NCBI GenBank assembly: GCA_964446115.1
Contig: CAYUNE010000043.1
Span: forward strand, 79,739-143,738
Length of the DNA stretch: 64,000 nucleotides
DNA from: CAYUNE01 sp964446115
GTDB lineage: Bacteria > Desulfobacterota > Desulfobulbia > Desulfobulbales > Desulfobulbaceae
Reading direction: 5' to 3'
Shown: positions 24,073 through 32,400 of the stretch, piece after piece
How positions within the stretch are numbered: position 1 is the first letter of the stretch
Layout of the letters: the number at the start of each line of letters is the position of its first letter
Position numbers and translations under genes: made by a program
The notes under the pieces: model-generated
The model's input: the letters and a program-made list of their open reading frames with translations, nothing else
Database searches by the model: none
Told to the model about the DNA's origin: nothing

Positions 24073-26267
24073 ACACCACCTTTCGACAACTGCTGACTAC
24101 ATCGGCTGAATTCAGGGAAACTCTCGAACCTTCCGGCTGGCTGGGACTTGACAAGGTCTCCGGATATGCCCGCTGTCTCACCTTTTTACTGGGAGCTCTC
24201 AACTGGAAAGGCGTCGCCGGCCAGGTGTGCGAGGCCCTTCCCCACATGCCCGGAGAGCTGGACCGGGTGGACTTCATCAACACCATGGTCAATCTCGGTT
24301 TTCACGTGCGCAGTACCGGGATCAGACTGCAGAACTTCGACGCCCGCCTGGCTCCCTGTCTTTTCTCGGCCGGTGCGCCGAACGGCAAGGAGGCGGTTTT
24401 CGTCCTGCTCACCGACGACGCCGGCGGAGTACACGTGTACAACCCGGATGATGAATCGATCCTGCCCCTGGAAAAACTCGGCAACCCATCAGGCATTCTC
24501 TTTGTCTTTCAGGAACTCACCAAGGGGCTGCAGCAGGAAAATACCATCACCGCCAACGTCCATGAGAAAAGTTCCGTCTGGTTCCGCAATTTCATCAGGC
24601 GCTTCGATCCCATCTTCAGACAGGCATTTTTCGTCAGCCTGATAATCAACTTCCTGGCGCTCGCCTCGTCACTGTTTGTCATGGTGGTGTACGACAAGGT
24701 CATCGGCAGTCGCTCCACCGACACCCTTACCTATCTTGTGCTGGGAGCATTGCTGGCCATTGGCGTGGAATCATTACTGCGGTACCTGCGGGCCCGCAGC
24801 CTGGCCTTTTTCGGCGTGCGCATCGATGCCATCACCACCACCTCGATCTTTGAACGCCTCATGTTTCTGCCGCCGCGGCTCATCGAGGGTTCATCAATCC
24901 CGTCGCAGGTTGCCCGCATCAAAGATTTCGATTCTATCCGCGAGTTTTTTTCAGGCCCCACCGGCATCACCATTCTTGAGCTTCCCTTTACTCTGATCTT
25001 CATCATCACCATCGCCCTCATCGGCGGCCGACTGGCCCTGGTGCCTCTGGCCCTGGGGGTCTGCTATACGATCCTCGGCCTGGTAATGCTGCCTCGGATT
25101 AAGGCCAGAACCGAACAGGGGGCAACCGCCTCCGTGGCCAAACAGGCGCTTCTGGTGGAGACCATGAAAAAAATCCGCGCCATTAAATCCCACGGACTCG
25201 GCAAGGAGTGGCTGGAACGTTTTCGTGAACTTTCCGGGGAAGCAGCGGTGAGTAATTTCCATTCCACCTTCCTCACCTCGCTCATCGAGTCTTTTGCCTA
25301 CGGCTTATCGGTTATCGCCGGTCTTTCAACCCTTTCCCTGGGCATCTGGCTCGTCTGGCAGCAGGAAATCACCGCCGGCGGTCTCATCGCCTCCATGATG
25401 CTCATCTGGCGTGTTCTTACTCCCATGCAATCCATCTGCAACTCGCTGTTACGCATCAGGTATATCTTCCGTTCCATCTCCCAGGTGCACAAACTCTTTC
25501 GCACTCCGCCGGAAGGCAGCATCACCGCTCTTGATCCGGAGTTGACCAGGATCAAGGGGGATATCGAATACAAAAGCGTCGGACTGCGTTACAGCAGTGA
25601 GCGCAGCCCGGTCATCGCCGGCCTGTCACTTGCGATAGAAAAGGGAGAGATCGTTGCAGTGGCGGGACACAGCGGGGCCGGCAAGTCATCGCTTCTCAAG
25701 ATTACCAGCGGTCTTTACAGTGCCCAGATGGGTTCAATACTCATCGACGGTATCGACATCAGGCAGCGGGACAGTGTGGAGTTACGGAAAAACATCTCAT
25801 ACGCACCCCAGATCGCCGAGCTCTTCCACGGGTCCATAGAAAAAAACCTGCGCATGGCAAAGCCCGACTCCAGCGATCAGGAGCTCTACGATGCACTGAC
25901 CTGGGCCGGAGCCCTGGAAACCGTCAACAGTCTGCCGAAAAACTTCAACACCTTTATCGGCGACTATCGCTCGGAACAGCTTTCCACCGTCTTCGCCTTT
26001 CAGCTCAACCTGGCCAGGGCCTACCTGCGCGATGCGCCGATCATGCTGTTCGACGAGTTCCCGTCGGCGGTGCTCAACGGAGTCTCCGGAGAGCTCTTCC
26101 GGGAATACCTTGCCTATTATCGCGGCAGGAAAACGATATTCTTCGTCACCGACCGCCGGGACGACGTGCTTCTGGCGGACAGACTTCTGTACCTGCCGGG
26201 CAACGGACAGGTCCTGGCGGGAGAACCGGCCGAACTGCTCGAAGCCCTGCAAATGCATATCAACTGA
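24069..26267 (+). CDS. Type I secretion ABC transporter with C39-like N-terminal domain
   Basis: A 732-residue half-transporter. Residues 1-150 form a C39-peptidase-like domain without a recognisable catalytic Cys/His pair, as in C39-like domains that bind RTX substrates without cutting them. A six-helix membrane domain (about 170-450, starting VSLIINFLALASSLFVMVVYDKVIGS) precedes the NBD. Walker A GHSGAGKSS, Q-loop APQ and Walker B IMLFDE are intact. The signature is LSTVF instead of LSGGQ, the D-loop is SAVLN, and the switch His is Asp (VTDRRDD). Neither partner of the presumed heterodimer therefore has a normal signature or switch residue. It is translationally coupled to the upstream half-transporter. 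Confidence 0.9.
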   Translation: MNTTFRQLLTTSAEFRETLEPSGWLGLDKVSGYARCLTFLLGALNWKGVAGQVCEALPHMPGELDRVDFINTMVNLGFHVRSTGIRLQNFDARLAPCLFSAGAPNGKEAVFVLLTDDAGGVHVYNPDDESILPLEKLGNPSGILFVFQELTKGLQQENTITANVHEKSSVWFRNFIRRFDPIFRQAFFVSLIINFLALASSLFVMVVYDKVIGSRSTDTLTYLVLGALLAIGVESLLRYLRARSLAFFGVRIDAITTTSIFERLMFLPPRLIEGSSIPSQVARIKDFDSIREFFSGPTGITILELPFTLIFIITIALIGGRLALVPLALGVCYTILGLVMLPRIKARTEQGATASVAKQALLVETMKKIRAIKSHGLGKEWLERFRELSGEAAVSNFHSTFLTSLIESFAYGLSVIAGLSTLSLGIWLVWQQEITAGGLIASMMLIWRVLTPMQSICNSLLRIRYIFRSISQVHKLFRTPPEGSITALDPELTRIKGDIEYKSVGLRYSSERSPVIAGLSLAIEKGEIVAVAGHSGAGKSSLLKITSGLYSAQMGSILIDGIDIRQRDSVELRKNISYAPQIAELFHGSIEKNLRMAKPDSSDQELYDALTWAGALETVNSLPKNFNTFIGDYRSEQLSTVFAFQLNLARAYLRDAPIMLFDEFPSAVLNGVSGELFREYLAYYRGRKTIFFVTDRRDDVLLADRLLYLPGNGQVLAGEPAELLEALQMHIN

Positions 26268-26302
26268 TAGTTACGTAAACCCTAGCTTTCCATCCACGTA
26301 CA

Positions 26303-27625
26303 ATGACCGGTAAAGACAAAACCAAACAACTTCGTATTCTGTCGCAATCCGTCCTCCTGGAAGAGGCCCGGACCCCCTATCTGGTTCGCACCACCATGCT
26401 GATCATCTGTCTGGCTTTCGTCGGCTTCGTGTTCTGGGCACATGTGACTCCCATCAAGGAGATGGCCCGCACAACAGGGGCGATCATCCCCTCGGGTCAC
26501 GTCCAGACAATCCAGCATCTTGAAGGAGGGGTGGTTGCGGAGATCCTCGTCAAAGATGACGACATGGTCGAAAAGGGCCAGACTCTGCTGCGTCTCAAGG
26601 GGGATGCGGTGAAAAGCGATCATCAGCGGTTGCAGACAAAGCTGACCATGCTGCAGCTCCGGGCGGCCCGCCTTCGCTCCTTTCTCTCCGGAGAATCCGC
26701 TGACCTTGAAAAATTCGCCGGGGAACACGCCGCTGTTGCCGGTACCCAGGATGAAATTCTCCAGGGTATGGTCGAGGCCCAGAAACGGGAACAGGAGGTG
26801 CTGACCAGGCAGCTTGACCAGAAACGGGAACAGCTCAAGATTCTGCGCAGTGAAATGGTGACCACCAAGGCCGGTCTGAAAATCGCCGCAGCGGGTTTTG
26901 CAACCCAGGAAAAGCTTTACCGGGAGCATCTGATCCCGGAATCCACCTATCTGACGGCGCTCAAGGAAAAAAACAGCCTGGAGGGCAAAGTGAGTACCTT
27001 GCAGCTCCAGATTGCTCAGGCGCGCCAGACAATCAAGGAATATGAATGGCGACTGAAGTCCATGGTGTCGGCCACCCGGGACGATGCCCTGCAGCAGCTC
27101 GGCAATATCAAGACCGAAATCGCCGAAAACCGTGAACTGCTGCATAAACTGGAAAAACAGATCCGGCACCTGGAAATCCGTTCCCCGGTCAGCGGTGTCG
27201 TCAAGGGGCTAAACGTCCATACCATCGGCGCGGTGATTCAACCTGGACGAACAATCATGGAAATCGTTCCCACCGGCAGCGATCTTCTGGCGGAAGTCCG
27301 GATCTCTCCCAATGATATCGGTCATATCAAGACGGGATACCCGGTAACCATCAAGGTGACATCCTATGATTTCTCCCGCTACGGCTCAATCAACGGCAGG
27401 GTGTCCGGTCTCTCTGCGACCACCTTTACCGGTGAACACGGGTCCGCCTATTACAAGGGCATCATTGCCCTGGAAAAGAACTACCTGGGAAACAATCCCT
27501 CCCAGAACCTGATTATGCCCGGCATGATCGTCAATGCCGAAATCATCACCGGACAGAAAAGCCTGTTATCCTATCTGCTGAAACCCATCCATGTGGCCCT
27601 GACCTCGGCATTCTCGGAACGGTGA
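26303..27625 (+). CDS. HlyD-family membrane fusion protein of type I secretion system
   Basis: A 440-residue periplasmic adaptor: a short cytoplasmic N-terminus, one membrane helix (TTMLIICLAFVGFVFWAHVTPI, about 30-50), a first half-lipoyl with TGAIIPSGHVQTIQHLEGGVVAEILV, long coiled-coil hairpins (about 110-280), a second half-lipoyl (LEIRSPVSGVVKGLNVHTIGAVI) and a C-terminal beta domain ending in NLIMPGMIVNAEIITGQKSLLSYLLKPI. This is the HlyD/LapC/PrtE order. It links the two ABC proteins to a TolC-like outer membrane duct, encoded at 35478. It lies 35 bases after the second ABC gene. Confidence 0.93.
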   Translation: MTGKDKTKQLRILSQSVLLEEARTPYLVRTTMLIICLAFVGFVFWAHVTPIKEMARTTGAIIPSGHVQTIQHLEGGVVAEILVKDDDMVEKGQTLLRLKGDAVKSDHQRLQTKLTMLQLRAARLRSFLSGESADLEKFAGEHAAVAGTQDEILQGMVEAQKREQEVLTRQLDQKREQLKILRSEMVTTKAGLKIAAAGFATQEKLYREHLIPESTYLTALKEKNSLEGKVSTLQLQIAQARQTIKEYEWRLKSMVSATRDDALQQLGNIKTEIAENRELLHKLEKQIRHLEIRSPVSGVVKGLNVHTIGAVIQPGRTIMEIVPTGSDLLAEVRISPNDIGHIKTGYPVTIKVTSYDFSRYGSINGRVSGLSATTFTGEHGSAYYKGIIALEKNYLGNNPSQNLIMPGMIVNAEIITGQKSLLSYLLKPIHVALTSAFSER

Positions 27626-27667
27626 ACCCTTCCCGCATAACCTAAAAACACAGGAGACTTCCGCAAC

Positions 27668-28642
27668 ATGACGACACTACCCCCCAACTCCGATATCGAT
27701 GGTGTATTGGCCCTGCAGCCCCATATTTTGGTGGTCGATGACAACCGGACGGTTTTGCATATGCTGTCAAGTCTGCTGGAAAAAGAAAACTACCTGATCA
27801 CCCGGGCAAGCAACGGCAGGGAGGCCATGGATATCCTCCTTGCCCATGAAAAACCCATCGACGTCATCCTTCTGGATCGTCTGATGCCCGTCATGGACGG
27901 CATGGAGGTTATCAATGCCGTGCAGATGGACGAAGGCCTGAAAAACATCCCCATCATCATGCAGACCGCGGCGGACAAGCCGGAGGAAATCAGCGAAGGG
28001 ATCAAGGCCGGGGTCTTTTACTATCTCACCAAGCCCATCGAACGCAAGATGTTGCTGTCGGTGGTTTCAGCCGCGGTCAAGCAGGTTGAACAGCACCGCC
28101 AGCTGCGGAGCGAGATGCTGCGGCACCATATGAGTTTCGGACTCATCGATGTGGTCAAGTGTACGTTTAAAAACCTTGATGAGGCGGAAAATCTCTCTTC
28201 GTTTCTGGCCAACTGCTTCCCGGATCCGGAGCGTGCCCTCTCGGGTATTTCCGAACTGCTGATCAATGCCGTCGAACACGGCAACCTCGGCATCAGCTAT
28301 GATCAGAAAACCGAGCTGCTGGAAGAAAACAGCTGGCGAACGACAATTACCGAGATGCTCGCCGCCCCGGAACATGTGGACAAGCAGGTGGTGGTGATCT
28401 TCGAAAAGAAAAACAATACCTGCTATCTCCAGATTACGGATCAGGGAGATGGATTTAACTGGAAGCAATTTCTGGAATTCGATCCATCGCGGGCCTCCCA
28501 CAATCACGGTCGCGGCATTGCCATGGCAAACATGATCGCCTTCGACAAGGTTGTCTACAACGAGAAAGGCAACCAGGTAACCGCGGTCATGCAGGCCCGG
28601 AAGCCGGATGATCCCGATGGCGATGATGAATACTGGACATAG
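27668..28642 (+). CDS. Response regulator receiver fused to HATPase (RsbW-like) domain
   Basis: A 324-residue protein. Residues 17-140 are a receiver domain with VVDD (24-25), phospho-acceptor Asp70 in ILLDRLMP, and the TKP lysine. Residues 160-315 form a GHKL ATPase of the serine-kinase/anti-sigma type: N-box ELLINAVEHGNLG, G1 box TDQGDGFNW and G2 box HNHGRGIAM. No histidine phosphorylation site is present. REC-HATPase fusions usually act as phosphorylation-controlled kinases or anti-anti-sigma switches. AGGAG lies upstream of the ATG. Position inside the secretion locus suggests it controls expression or release of the adhesin. That role is inferred. Confidence 0.85.
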   Translation: MTTLPPNSDIDGVLALQPHILVVDDNRTVLHMLSSLLEKENYLITRASNGREAMDILLAHEKPIDVILLDRLMPVMDGMEVINAVQMDEGLKNIPIIMQTAADKPEEISEGIKAGVFYYLTKPIERKMLLSVVSAAVKQVEQHRQLRSEMLRHHMSFGLIDVVKCTFKNLDEAENLSSFLANCFPDPERALSGISELLINAVEHGNLGISYDQKTELLEENSWRTTITEMLAAPEHVDKQVVVIFEKKNNTCYLQITDQGDGFNWKQFLEFDPSRASHNHGRGIAMANMIAFDKVVYNEKGNQVTAVMQARKPDDPDGDDEYWT

Positions 28643-28655
28643 CCCGGGCTCGTCC

Positions 28656-28717
28656 ATATCCCCGTTATGCGGCCGGGAGAAATTTACTTAAAGATGCGGT
28701 ACCTGTGATCATTATAC
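28656..28717 (-). repeat. Dispersed structured repeat, fragment F (reverse orientation)
   Basis: Read on the minus strand it gives GTATAATGATCACAGG, then ACCGCATCTTTAAG, then CTCCCGGCCGCATAACGGGGATAT, matching the left half and core of copies A, B and C. The right half is absent. It begins 13 bases after the stop of the receiver-HATPase gene. Confidence 0.6.
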
Positions 28718-28772
28718 GGGAAACAAGCATCCGGTCCGTCTTGCCGGGACGGACCGGCTGCTTGTTTCCCGG
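28718..28772. repeat. Long near-perfect hairpin downstream of the receiver-HATPase gene
   Basis: Two 24-base arms (28718-28741 and 28749-28772) pair at 23 of 24 positions around a 7-base TTGCCGG loop. It directly abuts repeat fragment F. No clean T-run follows, so it is not a typical intrinsic terminator, although it could stop or stabilise transcripts. The surrounding gap (28643-28974) has nothing else I can identify. Confidence 0.7.
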
Positions 28773-28974
28773 CTCACCGGATACCATAAAATTCAATTTT
28801 GTAATTCAAATTTCGCCGATCCCCCCACCCCCTGTTCCCCTTCGATCCGTTTCATTCCATTAACCAGCCGCAATCTCAGATTTTTTCAAAAACGGCTTCC
28901 CCGGGCCCGGCAATTGCTTCGGATAATGCCCAGAGGCGATGTGCAATCGTTATCCACCAATGGGAGGAACCGCC

Positions 28975-29139
28975 ATGAAAATCACCAACTACAGATTTGT
29001 CTGGGTGCTGCTGGGCCTCGGGCGCTACTACGAGGGACACAGGGCCACGATCCAATGCGGTAAAAAAATTTGCCGGGTTATGGGCAGACGGCACAGCAGG
29101 GGACAGCTGGAATTTTCCTACCAGAAAGCCGGAGGCTGA
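28975..29139 (+). CDS. Small basic ORF, 54 residues, unknown
   Basis: ATG at 28975 preceded by GGGAGG at ideal distance. The product starts MKITNYRFVWVLLGLGRYYEGH and ends QLEFSYQKAGG. It is basic, with one short hydrophobic stretch and two Cys residues. It lies alone between the receiver-HATPase gene and the giant adhesin gene. The Shine-Dalgarno is the main support; I recognise no family. Confidence 0.4.
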   Translation: MKITNYRFVWVLLGLGRYYEGHRATIQCGKKICRVMGRRHSRGQLEFSYQKAGG

Positions 29140-29450
29140 GCCTTCAGGCCACAGTCCCCGGTGCGGCAGAATCATTCAGGCGCTTCCGGCCTCTGACAGT
29201 CACGCCGTGTGAACGTTGGAATCGGCAAAACAGGGAAGGACGGTGATTACGTGATGGTAATCAAACATACGAATTCACCATAGCTCTTCCCTTCACCTGG
29301 GGAGACACATACAGTTAATATTTTGATTTACCTAGGTTTTTATTTTTCTTCTCTTCATGGCCCATACATTGCTTTCTCTTTGAGGGAAAACAACAGGCAA
29401 GCGGACAAAGTCCCTGCAAGTAAGGGGCATAGACCATGTAAGGAATAGAC
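29140..29450 (+). other. Leader region of the RTX adhesin gene
   Basis: A 311-base gap without a gene. It contains a short inverted repeat GTGATTACGTGATGGTAATCA, an AT-rich stretch (29311-29356), and a small hairpin in the likely 5' leader (GCGGAC-AAA-GTCCCTGC). AAGGAA precedes the ATG at 29451. No confident promoter and no riboswitch that I can name. Confidence 0.35.
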
Positions 29451-32400
29451 ATGACTGACAACGGTAATTCTCCGACGCAAAGACCGGAAAATCTCAAAAC
29501 GGATTCCCACCACGAAATATCGGCCGAATGGCTGAATATTCAGGGAGGAGACCAGGATGGCGAGGCCCTGAAGGCCAAATCCTGGGCAGCGAAAAGCGGA
29601 AAGGCCATTGACTCTTCTTCCCTGGGAAACGTTCACCTGGGTTCGAGCACCATTGAAGAAAATCTGGGCACTCGCCGGGAGGAGACATCTTCACCGCTTC
29701 CACCCGAGTCTCTGGAGCAATCTTCGGTCGATCACCCCCATCCTGTCCGACGACACGGTGAAGAACAACCCACCGTTGCAGAACATGAAACCGAGCCTCC
29801 GGAATCGGTAACCACCATCCAGGCGGCTGCCATGGCCTCCCGGGACGGCCACTTCCAAAATGAGGACAAGAGCCACCCGGCCGAAAAGATTGAAGTGCTC
29901 CGGCCGGAATCCTTGCAGGCGGAGCAGGGAGCGGATCCCGCATGGAATCCCGCCTCGCCGCGCAGATCAAAACACCGGCCGGATACGACGGATACGGCCA
30001 CCGCCGATTCTTCCTCTCCCCCTGTTGCTCCGGCGGCAACCGGAGCGGCACCGGAACAACCGCAACAGGTCGATAGCGCGAAAAGCGAAGAGACAAGCAG
30101 GCCGCTTCCGCCAAAAGACTCTCCGGAAGAAGAATCCGCGCCGGCCGATCCGGAGACGGCAGAGTCCAGCACTCCCCGGCAATGGGATTCCCCTCCCCCG
30201 TCACAACCCGAAGTACAGATGGATGCCGCCGCCTCAGCCCCGGAATTACGGATCAATCCTGCATCCGGAGATGAGGACGGCGATATCGCACTGCATATAG
30301 ATGTTCGGCTCACCGACAGGGACGGCTCGGAAACCCTCGGGGAAATCAATATCAGCGGCCTTCCAGAAGGCGCGGTTCTGTCCGCCGGTACCCGCAACAA
30401 CGACGGCTCCTGGTCACTGTCGCCCGGCGACCTGGAAGGATTGACCATGACTCCTCCGGCGGATTTTAATGACGATTTCAACCTGCGCGTCACCGCCACC
30501 TCCGTGGAACAAAACGGTGATACGGCATTAACCTCTGCGGAGCTGCCGGTAACTGTCAATCCGGTTGAAGATGCGGCGGAAATATCAGGAGACCTGGGCG
30601 GTTCAACCACTGAAGATGACGCCGGTCCGGTCACCGGCCACCTGCAGGTCGAAGACCCGGATAGGGGTGAATCATCATTTACGGCAGGCAGCATCGACGG
30701 TCGGTACGGTGTCCTGGAGATTTCCGAAGACGGTACCTGGAACTACACCCCCGACCGCCAATCGGATAAAATCCAGTCGCTTGGTGAGGGTGAACAGCTC
30801 CAGGATGTTATCACAATCCACACCGCGGACGGCACCGAAGAGCAGATCACCATCACCATCAACGGCCGGGACGATGCCGAAGTCGTCAGCGGCCGGGTCA
30901 GCGGAAATGTTACCGAGGATACGGATGATCTCCTCAGCGTCTCGGGCAGCATCAGCGTCGAGGATATCGATAATCCCGATGCCGCAATAGCCCCGCAGAG
31001 CATCGATGGATCCTACGGCAATCTCACCATCGATGGCGAGGGAAACTGGGAATATACGGCGGACAACAACCAGGATGCCGTTCAACAGCTGGGTGAAGGT
31101 GATCAGCTCACCGAGAGCTTTAGCGTCAGCACGGTTGACGGCACCCGGCAGGAGATCACCATCACCATCAACGGTACCAATGACGGGCCGGTAGCCGCCG
31201 ATGACGCAGGCGGGGAGCAACTGACAACGGATGAGGACAGTGCCCTCACCATCACACCGCAAACTCTGCTGGCCAACGATACCGATATCGATGGCAACGA
31301 TTTGTCGATCACCGCTGTATCGTCGGATGTCGTCGATGCAGACGGTCGGGTTATGGGCAGTGCAGTTCTGGATGATGACGGCAATATCGTCTTTACTCCC
31401 AACGACAGGCTGGATTCTCTTGCCGAGGGTGAAACCGAAGAGGTACATTTCAGTTACACGCTCAGCGATGGAAACGGCACAACCGACAGTGGAAACGTCA
31501 CCCTGAAAATTCAGGGAACAAACGACGAGGTCGGCTTGGTGATCGATCAGGATGTCCGGGAAAACATCGTCCTTGAAAACGCCGAAAACGGTACGGAAAT
31601 TCATATTACAGGATTGGCTGCGGATGCGGATGGGGATGCAATTACCTACTCGCTGGTCGACAGCAACGGTAAAGAGGTTACCGATGGGCCCTTTGCCGTT
31701 GATGAAAAAACAGGTGCCGTGACTGTAAACGACCGCTCCCAGATCGATTTCGAAAGTGCGGCCAGTCACGACCTGACCATTAGGGCCACCAGCGAAGACG
31801 GTTCCACCAGTGATTCCACCTTTCAGGTGCAGGTCAAAGATGTGGAGCTGGTTAAAATTACTGATCTCGGCGGCGATGAAAACGGCATACCGGTAACCTT
31901 CAAACTGACCGGTGACCATTACGATCCGGCCGACAACCAAGATGTGGGGGCAGGATCTCCAAAGTATCAGATCCTCGTCAACGGAGAATATGTGACCGTG
32001 GATGGTCGCGATGTCTTTACCGTGGAGGCAAACCGGTCTCACGTCGTTCAGACGGATCAAGATATCGACAACAACGGCTCCGCTGATCAGATCATGGTCC
32101 ACAACGGTAACGATTACGAGCTGGTCACTTTCAAGGTGCCGCCGGGAACGGATATACAATCGGTCAGTATCCAGTTCGTCAACAATGCCTCGGATGGAAC
32201 TGATGATCGGGATGGCGACGGAGTGTTCGGGGAAGACCGTAACCTGGTGGTGGACAATCTCAACATCGGCGGCAAAGTCAACGAAGACGGCTCCATCAAC
32301 GGCGGTGTTACCCTGGAGGCGGAGGATGCTTCAGTCAGCCGGTATCTGGCTGCCAATGGCACGGATGTATCGGGTACGGAGACAATGTCGTGGCAGGGAA

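Noticed and set aside
29380..29450. Cyclic di-GMP-I riboswitch in the adhesin leader (short hairpin with AGGCAAGC and CTGCAAG)
   Set aside because: Superficial likeness only; the conserved GACGCAAAGCC joint, GNRA tetraloop and receptor helix are not present.
29800..30060. LapG-type periplasmic cleavage site near the adhesin N-terminus (Ala-rich QAAAMAS, PAATGAAP)
   Set aside because: No TAAG/PAAG site in the expected retention-module context, and no LapD or LapG gene in the window.
30566..31170. Tandem DNA repeat in the adhesin gene as a possible phase-variable array
   Set aside because: The two VCBS units are similar in protein but diverged in DNA, so slippage or recombination switching is not supported.
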